Shown in pieces: positions 21,140-32,150 of a stretch of 64,000 nucleotides of DNA. The position numbers and the translations under genes are program-made. The notes under the pieces were generated by a model. The model saw nothing but the letters and a program-made list of their open reading frames with translations. It was not told the origin of the DNA and ran no database searches. The stretch's first letter is position 1; the number at the start of each line of letters is the position of its first letter. This stretch comes from Micrasema longulum (lineage: Eukaryota; Arthropoda; Insecta; Trichoptera; Brachycentridae): contig JAGVSM010002847.1 in NCBI GenBank assembly GCA_022494885.1, positions 1 to 64,000 of the forward strand. Reading direction: 5' to 3'.

Positions 21140-21700
21140 GGTCAGTGCTATGCAAGCCCCTGACGTCACTACAACCTATAAAGATCTATTGTGATGGGCT
21201 CCCGTGAATAGTTCATGCCCTCCAAGCCCAGTTCGTAAAGAGCCTGGCTACTGTGTGGAAGACGAGAGTTTCTATTTTGCTAAATCTCCCCCTCCAAGCC
21301 CACATCCGTAAATTATCGGGCTTATAGGCAGGGAGCGAGCTCTTTAACATCCTCGGGTTTAACCAGTGGTACTCCGTGGATGAGGCTCCTTTTATGATGT
21401 AAAACATCACCTTCACATAGAATGCGTATAGGTGTTACCTCATCTGTACTGCAGAATTTACATCTAGAAGTTTCGGAAAGGTTCATTCTAGCAAGGTGTT
21501 TGTTCAATCTGCAGTGCCCTGGGCGGGCTCTAGTGATAACCCTCGCTTGATTTTGGCTGAGCTTTATTAGGTCGAAGGCAAACCTTTGCGAGTATCCTTT
21601 TATCAGTTCTTTCGCCTGGTGCTGGCTGACCAGGTACTTTTTCCTTCTTGTAATAATCAACCTCGTATACCTACTTAGATGCAATACATACTGATAATTT
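21140..21700 (-). pseudogene. R1/Loa-type LINE, RNase H tail and 3' UTR, copy 3
   Basis: A 120-codon minus-strand frame (21,684-21,322) reads ARVITRARPGHCRLNKHLAR, LSETSRCKFCSTDEVTPIRI, LCEGD and LVKPEDVKEL. This is the Cys/His tail after RNase H in R1/Loa/I-type ORF2. The 3' UTR with CCTCCAAGCCCAG extends to about 21,140. It is the best preserved of four partial copies (also 5,476, 19,700 and 46,455). Confidence 0.85.
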
Positions 21701-21799
21701 TTTTAAATATAAAAGCAATAGATAAAATGAAAAAATATATTTATACGTTGTACTTTTAAAAATTCTTATGGTATTTAAATTTTAAACTTAGAATCAGTC

Positions 21800-22475
21800 A
21801 TGAATTTTTAAATTACTATTCTTTACTAAAAACATTAAATTTGTTAAAACTTAACGATAGAAGAAAAATTATAGACCTTTTAAATTTATTCAAAATTCTA
21901 AAATCAATATGGGATTGCCCTGAACTCTCATCAACTTCAGGGTGCCTGGAAGAATGACTAGACAGGTGCCACCGCTTTGTAGCGACAATTCCCGGACAGT
22001 GTATACTTGTAATGCCGTATTAAATAGACTTCATGAACTCGGCAAGAGTTATTCCCGCGTATCTGATATAGTGTAGGGTATTGTTCCAATAGAACAAACC
22101 TTTTGAACTTTTTCAAAGATGGTGAATGGTAATTATATTTATTTATTCATGCATTTCATAATATTTACAGTTTTTTGTTCACTTTGCCCAGCTCTATGAA
22201 ACAGTACTTATGATTTTCTTGCTGTATTACTGTATAATGTTTAATTATTTAAATTTTCTACTGAATATTCTGTATAATTTTTAGGTTAAATTTTTAAAAT
22301 ATAAATCTTGTACAATTTTTAGGTTTAATTTTTTTAATAAATCTTGGGTATAGGGAAATTTATGTTTTTTTAAAATAAAAAATATATATTTAGCCAAATA
22401 TGTTAGTATTATAAATGTTTGAAAAGCGCAGATTTGCCGTTTATGTTAATAAAATAAAATAAAAAAATAATATCA
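21800..22475 (+). pseudogene. Jockey-type LINE C-terminus and 3' UTR, copy 1
   Basis: LKLNDRRKIIDLLNLF, then SSTSGC/GRMTRQVPP-type sequence, CNAVLNRLHELGKSY and SRVSDI are readable with frame breaks. The same family is at 60,965-61,565, where the last 64 codons remain open. The 3' UTR ends in AATAAAATAAAATAAAAAAA near 22,465. Confidence 0.75.
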
Positions 22476-22559
22476 AACGAATGTGATTTTAGTATACCAA
22501 AGAAATATTGTTATTGGTATTATAATCAATGTATTTTAAAAAATATAAAAACAATAATA

Positions 22560-22800
22560 TGGTCAGCGCGTTTGCCTACCACGCAAGAGGTCTCGAGTTC
22601 GATTTCTGACATTGATGTAAAATATTTTTTTAAAATAGTGTTTTTACACTAGAATATTTCGTAGTCCCTGGACTGACTGGAACCGAAAGACTGATCATTT
22701 TACCTTCATGTAACAAAAAAGAATCTAGATACGCTGCAATTGATGTATCAATGCGGTGCACTATGCATCATTAGATGCGGAAAGGGAATGATGATGATTG
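22560..22800 (+). mobile_element. SINE-1 (tRNA-Gly-like head), copy a
   Basis: The head GGTCAGCGCGTTTGCCTACC then GAGTTCGATTTC shows a Pol III B-box-like region and an anticodon-like loop CTACCAC. The body (ACACTAGAATATTTCGTAGT, CCTGGACT) and the 3' block (GTGCACTATGCATCATTAGA) end in AATGATGATGATTG. The 5' end of the tRNA head is missing. Confidence 0.8.
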
Positions 22801-23270
22801 TAATCAAAAAATCAAACAAAATAAACACCGGGGGAATAAAAAGAGATTAATGAAATGTAATAAAATTTACGTGGGTTCAAAATAAAAAGAAATTGTACAT
22901 TAAAACCAAAGGGTTTATTTATTATTTATCTAGATACAATTTATATTCCAAATTTGTCAGATAAGAAAAGATTTTAAGTAGACAGTTTATCTATAATAGG
23001 ATTGTTTTTGTTTTTATCCACTCACGCTCAGGAAATTCCTTAGGGGAAAATTTTTATCGATGTAGACATCGTAGACTAATTTAATAAGCAAACTTTTATC
23101 TAACGATAAAGTAATTGTATCGCTTAGATGTTTTTTAAAAACATTCGAGACAAAGAAAAATAAAACTGTACTGTCCTAATTCTACTAAGATTTCTTTTTT
23201 ATTGGGAATGTAATAAAAAATATTAATTTCTTAAAAATGTAAATACAAATTAAATTATTGATTAATTTGG
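22801..23270. other. No gene recognised
   Basis: AT-rich, no supported frame. Confidence 0.4.
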
Positions 23271-23274
23271 TGTT

Positions 23275-23470
23275 TATTTTGTAGAACTCCATATTTAAAC
23301 TTATAATTAGAAATCAAACACTGATTTGAGTCTACTGAACACTTTATTTTATTTTTACAAATATAAACATATAAAAACTTCGTGACAATTGTTTCGCCTT
23401 ATTAGGGCATTTTCAAACGAATGTCACAGATATATCTGATTTATGATCAAAAAGACGCTGTAACGTAATA
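23275..23470 (-). mobile_element. Penelope-like fragment, second motif type
   Basis: On the minus strand TTGAAAATGCCC, a short loop, then AAGGCGAAACAATTGTCACG lies at 23,380-23,420. The flanking AACTCCATATTTAAAC and AATCAAACACTGATTT recur at 35,700-35,775. The motif resembles the GAAGATGCC...GGCGAAAGC at 12,788. Confidence 0.45.
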
Positions 23471-23635
23471 TCTATGAAAATAATTCCATTATATAAGTAT
23501 TTTTTTTATATCTGGTGGCACAACTCAGCACTTGAAGCCATTCTCGTAAGCACCATAAAAATATATCAGATTACCATGAAAATGTTTATTTTACGCCGAA
23601 TAACGTTGTCTCAATTGTTACTACTACTACTGTTA

Positions 23636-24010
23636 TCACGTAATTTTGGGGTAGGCAGAGAGGATGGGCCGCCACACACGTCTATCCCGAATCCTGACAT
23701 ACATTCCAAGCTTCATACATCTTGTCATACTTGTTCTTCGGCTGTCCCTTCTTTTGACATGACCAGACTTAATATTATGGTTTATTTGATCTTGCCACGA
23801 CTTTCTTGGTCGTCTCCCTCGTACGTTACCATTCATTCTCGCCATATGTATTTGTTTTACCGTTTTTTCGCTATCCATTCGTTCCACATGACAAAACCAT
23901 CTGAGTGTCCCTATTTTAATCATATCAGTTACAACTATTTCAGATTTGCACTCTCGCCAGATGTCATCAATCGTAACCCTATCATACATTGATTTCCCAT
24001 GCATTCGTCT
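23636..24010 (-). pseudogene. RTE-type LINE ORF2 C-terminus
   Basis: A 122-codon minus-strand frame reads DIWRECKSEIVVTDMIKIG, LRWFCHVERMDSEKTVKQI, NVRGRRPRKSWQDQI, and ends with RRVWRPILSAYP. These are common C-terminal blocks of insect RTE-like elements (LRWFGHVERM, GRPRKTW). It is open throughout but 5'-truncated. It differs from the RTE-like copy at 1,541. Confidence 0.8.
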
Positions 24011-24185
24011 AAGAGATCACATTCTGACATAAATGTTGGGACCGTGTGCTGTTGTTGACTGACGAAACAAAACCTTTTGTTGTACACAGACAACGCGTCA
24101 GCTTACTTTTTAAAATAATCTTCAATACATAGAATAGGCAAGTAATGTAACTATACGAATAGCTTAACCGAGGTTGATATTTTTC

Positions 24186-24446
24186 GGTCGGCCTCGTGGT
24201 GTTATTGTCAGCGCGTTTGCCTACCATGCGAGAGGTCTCGGGTTCGATTACCGAAATGGTTGATTTAAAATATCTATTTAAAGGGGTGTTTTCACAGCGA
24301 AATATTTCATAGTACCTGGACTAGTATCTGAAGCGTAAGACCGATCATCTTACCTTCCTAAAAAAACTGAATGAGATACGATTGGTGTACCAATGCAGTG
24401 CCCTATGCACCATTAGGTGCGGAAAGGGAATGATGATTGTTCATGG
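24186..24446 (+). mobile_element. SINE-1, copy b
   Basis: Full-length copy: GTCGGCCTCGTGGTGTTATT head, GCGAGAGGTCTCGGGTTCGA B box, conserved body, GCCCTATGCACCATTAGGTG and an AATGATGATT end. A LINE tail follows directly. Confidence 0.85.
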
Positions 24447-24454
24447 AAGGGCTA

Positions 24455-24755
24455 GCTGTTCCTAAATATTGCAATAAATATGGCAAAAGGACACTGCAAT
24501 ACAGTATACCTTAAATATTTAACATGTTACCAAACAGTATTAAAAATGCTGAGTTAAATACAGGAGTGAGACGTTTGCTCAAATTATGGTTATTAGAAAA
24601 AAGTTTTTTGTATTAGTGAAGTTTTTAATTTTTCATAATGTAATATGTAATGTTTTTTAAGTAAAATTATTGTTAATGTAGGTTAAGTGTAAATAATCGA
24701 TGTAATTTATAAGAACCTGCTGACGAGTTGTATGTATGCAACTCAGCAGAACTTT
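24455..24755 (+). pseudogene. LINE ORF2 end plus 3' hairpin
   Basis: YGKRTLQYSIP, then IFNMLPNSIKNAELNTGVR and LLKLWLLEKSFLY end at 24,617; the same layout is seen on the minus strand at 51,539-51,799. A perfect-looking hairpin (CTGCTGACGAGTTG ... CAACTCAGCAG, two-base bulge) at 24,717-24,749 lies in the 3' UTR. Confidence 0.65.
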
Positions 24756-24779
24756 AATTTAAGACTATTTTGTAAAAAA

Positions 24780-25020
24780 GACAATATGGATGTTCAAACA
24801 TATGCAAAATGGTAAATGTTACACAGTGTGTAAAGTGGCCACGTTAAACAGCCAACGACAGGTCATAAACTCTGTAAAGGCCTAGACTTCCATATTCCTT
24901 TCTCTAAAATATTTTACACCCCTGTTGCAATTTGTTAATCTAAATGACTCCCTAGGGGGTGAAATCCAGTCTTATGTCTACAAACATTTGAACAAACTCA
25001 AAATATTGAATTAATTATGA
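24780..25020 (+). repeat. U repeat, copy U5
   Basis: Exon-like arm (AATATGGATGTTCAAACATA, GTGTGTAAAGTGGCC), GACTTCCATATTCC and inverted X (TTGCAATTTGTTAATCTAAA, AAATCCAGTCTTATGTC). The upstream part of the arm is missing. Confidence 0.8.
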
Positions 25021-25069
25021 TTTTTCTAAACACATATTTCATTTCTTATCTTAGGAGATAGGCATTAGA

Positions 25070-25620
25070 TTTATTTACTTACTATAATTGAATTATGTAT
25101 ATAGCGCCTTTTTTTTGAAAATCACCTCAAGGGCGCTGTACAATAAATACATATCCCAGCACGTCCGATTATTTGAGACATAAGTCCCAACTTCATGGGA
25201 CTAAAAGTCCTGTGTTGAGATGGGATGTAGTTGACACAGACACATGAGTATATCACCACAAATATAGGATCAGAAACACAAAAAATAATTCAAAAAAATA
25301 TATACATGTCACATCAATATGGTAAAGAGTAATCTCAAACATTCGAAAAATCATCCCTCCCACTGAGGAAAATCCAGTACTTAACATCTCTCTTGAAAAT
25401 GGATTTTGTCCTTGAGAGCTTAACACGCTCTTCCAAAATATTTAACACTCTCGGTGCGATAAATGAGAGATATCTCTGAGAAAAAGTCGTACAGGTTTTG
25501 GGTATGACATAATTCATGCTCTGGGAAAGCCTCGTACGGACATTTTATTGACTTAAAGTAAACAGGATTGTCCTGGATCTCATCAAGGTAGCAGTGAAGG
25601 TTGCGCTATTGTTACGAACC
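25070..25620 (-). pseudogene. CR1-type LINE RT C-terminus
   Basis: A minus-strand frame at 25,517-25,335 reads NYVIPKTCTTFSQRYLSF, IAPRVLNILEERVKLS and SIFKRDVKYWI, the terminal blocks of CR1-like ORF2. The preceding VRTRLSQSM is in a shifted frame. The 3' end on the minus strand, near 25,150-25,090, has CCTTGAGGTGATTTTC and GGCGCTATATACATAAT, as in other CR1 ends in the window. Confidence 0.75.
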
Positions 25621-25839
25621 TTTGATATTCAGGTGGGTTAAGGAATAAAGTAAAACAAATTATGAGAAAAGAAATAAAACATATCACATGAAATTCTGGT
25701 CAACATTGAGACGATTAGTATTTTGTTTATCACGCGATCAGAGTGCCGCATTGGGAAGGAGAAAATATTAATATTTTTGTACAATTTTAGCTTCCACAAT
25801 TATTATGAGGAAATTCGTGGGTTTCCTTTTTTTGTTAAT

Positions 25840-26710
25840 TTATAGACTATAAAATAAAGACAACTTAAAAAAAATTACATATCACATTATCATCGCTGAT
25901 TTTTTTATTTTTTGTTTTGTTATTTTGAATTACTTCGCTAATGACGACACAACTTCTAGTCGGTGAGTTCTGCTGACTGGTGAGTGTGCTTTGCGAAAAC
26001 AATCTATCATTATTTGATTCGGGAGAGCAAGTGGTTAAAAGTAGTCCGTATTTATGATTTTTTTCATACAATTTCAAAAAACTTCGTTATACAATTAAAT
26101 GCTTTCATTTTTACCGCGTTTAAGAAAACATTTATTGCATACAATTTCCCGTGGCTTTAAACTTCTTTGCTGATTAAAAAAATCGGGAAAAAAACGTTAA
26201 ATCACACGATTTTTCCATTTTAAAACGAATGTTTTTTTTTAATCGCGCAAGAATAAAAAAAAATAAAAAAACATGAATTAGATAAAAACAATATTTTTTA
26301 AAGGTATTTCTGTTAAAAAATATACGTTAAAATTTTGTGTAACTAAAATATAATTACTTTTAGACCGGCAGATTACGCCATTTTAAAATTAGACTTAACT
26401 GAGGTATCTGGGATCTCAATAAGGACCAAGTATTGAACAAAAAGTTGTTGCAATAATTTGAAGATAATAAATTAAACATGAAAGTGGTCAAAATTGAAAT
26501 TTTATTTTTTGATTTTAAAAAGAAATACAAGCATTTTAAATCAAATACATTTTTGTGACATTTTCTTTTATTTCTACGAAAAGTTAAGGCTTATTAAGCC
26601 GTAAAAATATAGTTTTTATCTTATTTATGTTTTTTTTATTAGTGCGCGATTAAAAAGAAACATTCGTTTTAAAATGGCAAAATCGTATGATTTCATAATT
26701 TTGCGTTCAT
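25840..26710. repeat. Fold-back repeat F, copy 2
   Basis: Arms 26,190-26,250 and 26,640-26,705 are inverted copies (CCATTTTAAAACGAATGTTT, AATCGCGCA). The 25,900-26,150 part shares TACAATTAAATGCTTTC and AAGAAAACATTTATTGCATA with 14,380-14,480. No coding frame. Confidence 0.65.
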
Positions 26711-27405
26711 TTTACCAGACTACAGCCTTAAGATGCCAAAATAATTTTGAAAAGCCAAAATTTTATAACAAATATTTTGAAAATAATTTTACATCATCAT
26801 AATCGTGTACCTAACCGCAGCAAATAATGCGTAGGGTACTGGATTCGTTCACTAAATACAAAACCTTAAAACACCATAGCGCTGATACATAAAAATTGAA
26901 AACACATTTTCTGGCTTGGTTTGATCGTCTTTAAACAAATAAATAAAAAAACACTAAATTTCCTCATTCTGGTTCAATTTCACTCACATAACTGTATAAT
27001 TTATTCGCCCGGACACCGACAAAATAAATAAAGAAAAATAAAAACTGCAAAAAAAAATATGTATAATGAAATTCAACTCTGTACACAGAAATAATTAATT
27101 TATTTGTAGCTTCCCCACACCAATTGGTTGGTGCTTACTCAAACATTCTGAATTCAACTACTATAAGTTTGGTCATCTTCGTTTTTCAATTATCTATGGA
27201 ATTTAAGGCCTAACCATTGTCTCTATCCAAACAGTTACAAGTTAGTTAATCAAATACTCTGATGATCGGGGTCATTTGTAACATCGTTCAAAGGCCAACA
27301 CTGTTAGTATGACCTCTATTCAAATTTCATTTTAAAATTAATTTGTCCATGGTAATTAAAAATTGGTCTTAGAAAGTTAATTAAAAACACGTAACTGATT
27401 ATTTT
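26711..27405. other. No gene recognised
   Basis: AT-rich. A weak SINE-1 3'-end match on the minus strand lies near 26,793-26,850 (GCGTAGGGTACTG), too diverged to annotate separately. Confidence 0.35.
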
Positions 27406-27409
27406 TAAT

Positions 27410-27530
27410 ATTTTTTTATTTTTTTTCACATTGTAAATAATAATTTATAATAAAAATGATGTCACCTCACAGGGGTTACCCGTGCCGAGGACACTAGACA
27501 ATATATATTAAAAAATTACATGTGAGAATA
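27410..27530 (-). mobile_element. LINE 3' end fragment
   Basis: On the minus strand CCTCGGCACGGGTAACCCC with GTGAGGTGACAT resembles the 3' ends at 15,820 and 63,740. Confidence 0.5.
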
Positions 27531-27539
27531 TAACTTAAT

Positions 27540-27721
27540 GTGAGATCTGAATGAACAGAGATATTCTGAATCAGGTACAAGAATTAGTGTATCTGGGAAG
27601 TACGTTTACTAGAGATGAAAAGACTTAGAAAGATATTGACGATAGATATTGAAGATATTGATTAGGAGGGTAAGTGCCGGGAACAGGGTGAACGGTGCAC
27701 TGAAATCTACTTTGCTGAAAC
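27540..27721 (+). pseudogene. RTE-type LINE fragment
   Basis: ILNQVQELVYLGSTFTRDEK, then KDID and, after stops, RVSAGNRVNGALKS are readable, the familiar FxYLGSxxTxDG...NAGNRVNGAL region. Two stops and a duplicated GATATTGA tract disrupt it. A minus-strand LINE is joined at 27,722. Confidence 0.7.
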
Positions 27722-28445
27722 CTTTATTTCAATTTGATTTATTCTCATATATTAGTAGATAACAAAATGGAATATCTTAATTCATACATGTAAAAATAAT
27801 TGAAATTTTAAGGTAAAATAAGGTATAGTATATACAAATAACACATAAGTATACATAATATCCAGATAATAATAAATATGTTTAAGAGAATCTTGTAAAG
27901 AAAAACTTCCTCAGACGTGAAAAATGTCAATGTCAAAAGTAATATTGTTCATCATAGAGATAGCTCTTCCAACAGGCATAACCATTGGCAGGTTGGTCTT
28001 GTATATTGGAATGTGAAACAGTCTATGCTGACGTTATCTAAGGTATTTTTCCGGAACATAAAAATTAATGCTTCTCATAATTTCAAGGTTGTCAACAATA
28101 CCGCGCAACAATCGAAAGAAGTGAGTAGTTAAATATACATTCTTTCTGGTCTTCAAACAGCTGCAACAAAGCATACCCTGGAGGAACTCAGTGGGATATA
28201 GCCATGGATAATTTTCGCACTGCTTTATGTAGAGAAACCGAAGATATTTAATCTGAACCCTCTCCACCATTAGAGAGTACTCACACGGTCCCCAAATCAT
28301 CGAGCCACTCTCGAGTCAACTTAGCACCAATGATTTTTAAAGAATTCTCAGTAACCGTGTATTACCAAATACTAAGATGAATCCTAACATCTTCAATAAA
28401 CAGCCATGGACCCAGGTTGGATCCTTGGGGGACACCCGAGTAAGT
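27722..28445 (-). pseudogene. Jockey-type LINE RT remnant
   Basis: Minus-strand reading starts with STYSGVPQGSNLGPWLF at about 28,445, followed by a break that removes the YADD box. Then IWGPCEYSLMVERVQIKYLR, YPTEFLQGMLC, FRLLRGIVDNLEIMRSINFY, a stop and FHIPIYKTNLPMVMPVGRA follow. It has a T-rich left end at 27,722, which is the A-tail in coding sense. The same family is at 36,377-36,870. Its 5' side is cut by U6. Confidence 0.8.
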
Positions 28446-28835
28446 ACTAAAAATATTGATGTAAAGAGATTCATGTGATTGAATTATTTGGACAAACTCA
28501 AAACATTTGGACAAACTCAAATATTGTAATGAAACCAACTGGTCCAACAAAAAGTTTAAAAATTGAAAAATTGTTTTCAGGCGTTGCCTAGTATGTGAAA
28601 TAATTCAGTCAGGTGAACCTCTTTACAACAATAAAGGTTTCAGCTCTTTGACTTTACTAAAATCAACAGATGGAAGAATTGAAGAAATATGGATGTTCAA
28701 ACATAGGCAAAATGGTGAATGTTACACAGTGCGTAAAGTGGCCACTTAAACCAGCCAATGACGGGTCATAAGCCCTGTAAATGCCTAGACTTTCATATTC
28801 TGTTGTAATTTGTAAATCTAAAGGTGTTTTAAATC
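28445..28835 (+). repeat. U repeat, copy U6 (minus stub plus complete plus arm)
   Basis: A short minus-arm remnant (AGAGATTCATGTGATTGAAT) and a doubled TTTGGACAAACTCAAA precede CCAACTGGTCCAACAAAAAG, the TTGTTTTCAG acceptor-like site (near 28,572-28,581) and the exon-like arm. The frame stays open to its stop in this copy. Confidence 0.8.
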
Positions 28836-29299
28836 ATATTAAAAATAGTTGATAAATAATATAAGTCTAATTTTAATGAGCGAGATTAATTGTAATGAAG
28901 TGGTATTCAATAATCACCCTTAATTATAATTTACAGAAGTAATGAAATTTCCTTTTATGTTACTCTATCAATATTCAAACGGGTAAATAGGAATCATCGA
29001 CTTGAACAAACTATTTGAATATAGAATAGAACAGGTTTGAAATTCAAATCGGAGTATTGTTAATTGAAATAGATTAAATATAATCTTATTAACCAGTTAA
29101 TCTAAATTGAACGATTTAATTAATCATTGATTTTCTCTAAAAAAACGTTATCATCATTTTCCTATTGGCGTCTATTGATACATAGGGCACTGTATTAGTA
29201 AATTAACCGCAAAGTCTCCCTATATTTTTTTGTAAAGTAAAAATAGTAATTAATCAATACGTGTAAAATGTCAAACCACAAAGTGAAAAATGTTTTTAA
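28836..29299. other. No gene recognised; weak SINE-1 3' end
   Basis: AT-rich. A degraded minus-strand SINE-1 3' end is suggested at 29,148-29,215 (TACATAGGGCACTGTATTAG). Confidence 0.35.
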
Positions 29300-29478
29300 T
29301 ATGTAAATATTTTTTTATAATTTGCCAAAATATTTCCATTTTGATGGCCTTTTCAACGAGTTGTAAACAACTAACTATCGGAAAATGGAAATCAAGTTGG
29401 GGTAGAGTGGGGTTCGAACTTCGGATTTCTAATCCGTGAGTCCGCTACACTAGCCACGGGACCACAACCCGATATTGT
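29300..29478 (-). mobile_element. SINE-3 with Ser-like tRNA head, copy a
   Basis: On the minus strand, CCCGTGGCTAGTGTAGCGG, then an anticodon-like arm CGGATTAGAAATCCG (loop contains AGA) and AGTTCGAACCC resemble a tRNA with A and B boxes. The acceptor stem is not conserved. The body (CAACTTGATTTCCATTTTCC, TTACAACTCGTTG) recurs at 47,690-47,850. No functional tRNA is claimed. Confidence 0.65.
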
Positions 29479-29524
29479 TACAAAAAGTTGAGATGATTGG
29501 TCATACGCTTTAGGGGACAATTAC

Positions 29525-30050
29525 AATCGGAAGACACGGAAGTCTTACCTAGTTGATGATAAATTCTCCCGATTATGAAGATACACTACCAACCCTCTTC
29601 TTTAATTTTTTGGTTTAAGTACATCGATATTTACCAAGGGGGCGCGAATATCTACGCACCAATTTGACATACCTTCGTTATGACGTCATAGTCACGTTGA
29701 AGATAAATTCTCCCGAGTGATCACAAAGTCACACTACCAATCCTTTATCTTCAAGTTTTGAGGTAGGTACATCGGTATTAATCGACAGGTCTAGTACCCC
29801 CAAATACGCATATCTACGCATTAAAAGTGACTAAAATTTGGTCAACCGAGATTTTTTTTCATTAAATACTATTTTATACAAATTTTAATTGTTCTGATGT
29901 GGCCACTTAAAGCCTATTTAAAATACGATAGAGACATAAGTAAATTTAAAGTCAAATATTAAAAACAGTCCGTTTTAAAACCAAAAGGCTAGATGCAGAA
30001 ATAATACGTTCGGTTGTAAAATTTGGGTTGGTAAATTCATAGCCGTTTTA
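29525..30050 (-). repeat. Tandem ~160-bp module, locus 1 (two units)
   Basis: Two units start near 29,535 and 29,695, each with GATAAATTCTCCCGA, CACTACCAA(C/T)CCT, GTACATCG(A/G)TATT and ATATCTACGCA. The flank at 29,970-30,000 (GGCTAGATGCAGAAATAAT) also recurs in inverse orientation near 53,660. The same module lies at 53,860-54,160 on the opposite strand. Confidence 0.75.
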
Positions 30051-30810
30051 AAAAAATAAATGTAATTAATATATTTTTCGCACATTTTTCCTATATTTTG
30101 AAAGCACGTATCGAGATGTTGGTAGAGCCGGCTTTGTAAAACTTTGCCTGGGAACTGTCAAACTTTATATGTCATTTTCAAGGGACCATTTTTTGCTTTA
30201 ATTGCAATTCATTTGAATCTTTTGGTTAAATTCAATTATTGAATATAGCGTTTTGTTAACACTTATAATAAAAATCCTTACCTGTGATAACAGAAGTCTA
30301 TTTAAATTACGAAAAAGAAATACTTTAATTTTTAATTTAGCATCGAACGCGGAGTAAAGTTTCAGCCTAATTCATTGATTGAATTCGATCGTATGACGTC
30401 TGTGATGACATAATAAAAACGCGTATCGACATGTCGGTAAATAAACATTCGCCATAATGAGAAATGTACTGGTAGTAGAAAAGTTAAATAAACCATCTTG
30501 GTATGTACCAAAGAAGATAGCGTTTTTAATGGCGGCCCAGGTTCCAGTCTTCTTCTTCTTCAGCTTTGTTCTTTCCATTGCCTCTTCTAAACGTCTACAT
30601 TCCTTTTTTATCACCCACTTTCTTCATCCATGTTTTACCGTGCCAGTCTAGGAAATATGAAATCGTCAGTTTTCTGGCATAAGTTTGTAACTGCTGTTTT
30701 ACTAGTTATAAGATTTTGCGATTTTCATGTTTGAAGCTCATCCCAAATCAATAACGTAAATAAACCACAATAATTTTAATAAAACAAAATATTACTAATT
30801 GTATTTATAA
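30051..30810. other. Unrecognised; short charged frame on minus strand
   Basis: A minus-strand frame at 30,614-30,372 reads ECRRLEEAMERTKLKKKKTG, then TWAAIKNAIFFGTYQDG. It is charged and repetitive in the first half; no family was recognised and no start is convincing. No other content. Confidence 0.25.
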
Positions 30811-30813
30811 AAT

Positions 30814-31459
30814 ACTAGTGGACCCTCTATTACTTCAGCTATTACCTAGAAAAAAAACTTTTCATTGATAAACAGGTACCTAGGTACTTGTTCCAAAATT
30901 AAAAATAATTTTTTTTTTAAATATTTTTTTTTTTGCAAATGTCAAACTCGGTTCTTCTCACCAATAGGGGTGCACTTTATTAATGAATGGGATTTAAAAA
31001 AATCTATTAAATGTCAGTTAATATTATTTAAGTTTTTGAGGTGACCCTTTGGGGTGATTTCCACAAAAATGGCGCTATATAAATGATCGAACCATAATAA
31101 TAAGTATTAACAAAAATCGAAGAAATTATAGGGAATGTGAGAAAATACTCTGATTGGGATCCATAAAAAGCGAGTTTTGTTCGTAAACATTAAAAAACAA
31201 ATTTTTTTTTAAATACAAAAAAACGAAATCCTTCTATTTTTTTGTGTATGTATGCATTCTGGTCGAATGCATCCCTGGTAGGTTGACGAAAAAAATATTT
31301 ATGCTTCTAACTTTTATTTTTACTGATTCGATTGAAAATTTTAATATCTACGAAAACGTGCAGCGCAAAGGTCTACATTTTGCTAAAAACCGCACGTAAA
31401 TAGGTTAAGCCGTTTAGGAGGAGTTCAGTGACATCACACGTACATAATAATTATATATG
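30814..31459 (+). mobile_element. Element H, copy H2, with nested CR1 3' end
   Basis: It starts ACTAGTGGACC and ends GGAGGAGTTCAGTGACATCA, then CACGTAC. The interior TCAAACTCGGTTCTTCTCAC and GCATCCCTGGTAGGTTGACG match other H copies. At 31,035-31,110 a CR1-like 3' end (GGGGTGATTTCCACAAAAAT, GGCGCTATATAAATG, AATAATAAG) interrupts the H sequence between TAATATTATTT and AACAAAAATCG. Confidence 0.75.
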
Positions 31460-31589
31460 GCATATTTTTATTCATGAAAAAATTTATGCCAATAATCACC
31501 GAGATATCTCATTCAAAGTATTGTTGATGAAAACATTTTCTCACAAAACGTGTTAAAAATGTCATTTTTTTACATTTCTTTTTTTTGCA

Positions 31590-31750
31590 CCACAACAGGC
31601 CAGGAAGCCTAATTACAGTGGTGAATTACACCACAGAACACACAGGCTTGAGAAAAATCACATTTTATTTTTTTGCTCTCACCGGGAATCGAACCCGGAA
31701 CCTTCCGCGTGTGAGTCAAGCGTCTTGACCACTACACCACGGAGGCCGAC
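31590..31750 (-). mobile_element. SINE-2 with Val-like tRNA head
   Basis: On the minus strand, TGGTGTAGTGGTCAAGACGC (A box), an arm with loop CTCACAC (anticodon CAC, Val) and GGTTCGATTCCCGG (B box) are clear. The acceptor stem GGCCTCC/TGAGAGC is poorly paired and no CCA-type context exists, so it is more likely a SINE head than a working tRNA gene. The body runs to about 31,590 with GTGGTGCAAAAAAAAG at the end. Confidence 0.65.
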
Positions 31751-32150
31751 CATAAGGTCGAAATAAGACCACTAACAGAATAACGCGATAATAAGGCAAG
31801 AATCTTGTATAATGTTGATTAAAACTGTCTTATTCCGGCGAGTAAGTTCATAATTACATCTGACCCAATTTTAATCTGTGTAAATCCCAAGATAACAATC
31901 CCTCGTTCGGTATAACGTAGTATTGAAATCAGACCTAAGCGTATCTAAAAAGCTATACAGAAACAATTTTTGACCTGAGAGGATACCAGGGGCGAATGCT
32001 TCTTATAATCGATTACATGCAGCTTACCATATTTTTTTGACATCGTAAGTAATGTTTTATAATACTGTAGTATTATTAGGAAAAAACACATCACCAAAAA
32101 ATATATTACTTTTCTTTGGTTATTAAATTTATATCATATTCCTTTATTCC
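31751..32150. other. No gene recognised
   Basis: No supported frame. The sequence is slightly less AT-rich than what follows. Confidence 0.35.

Noticed and set aside
23474..23992. 172-codon plus-strand frame
   Set aside because: Opposite-strand shadow of the RTE-type LINE tail, which has clear family motifs.
29525..29850. CRISPR array
   Set aside because: Only two long units without short spacers, in an insect-like genome; a tandem module fits better.
31660..31750. Functional tRNA-Val(CAC) gene
   Set aside because: The acceptor stem has several mismatches and a SINE-like body is attached; kept as a SINE head.
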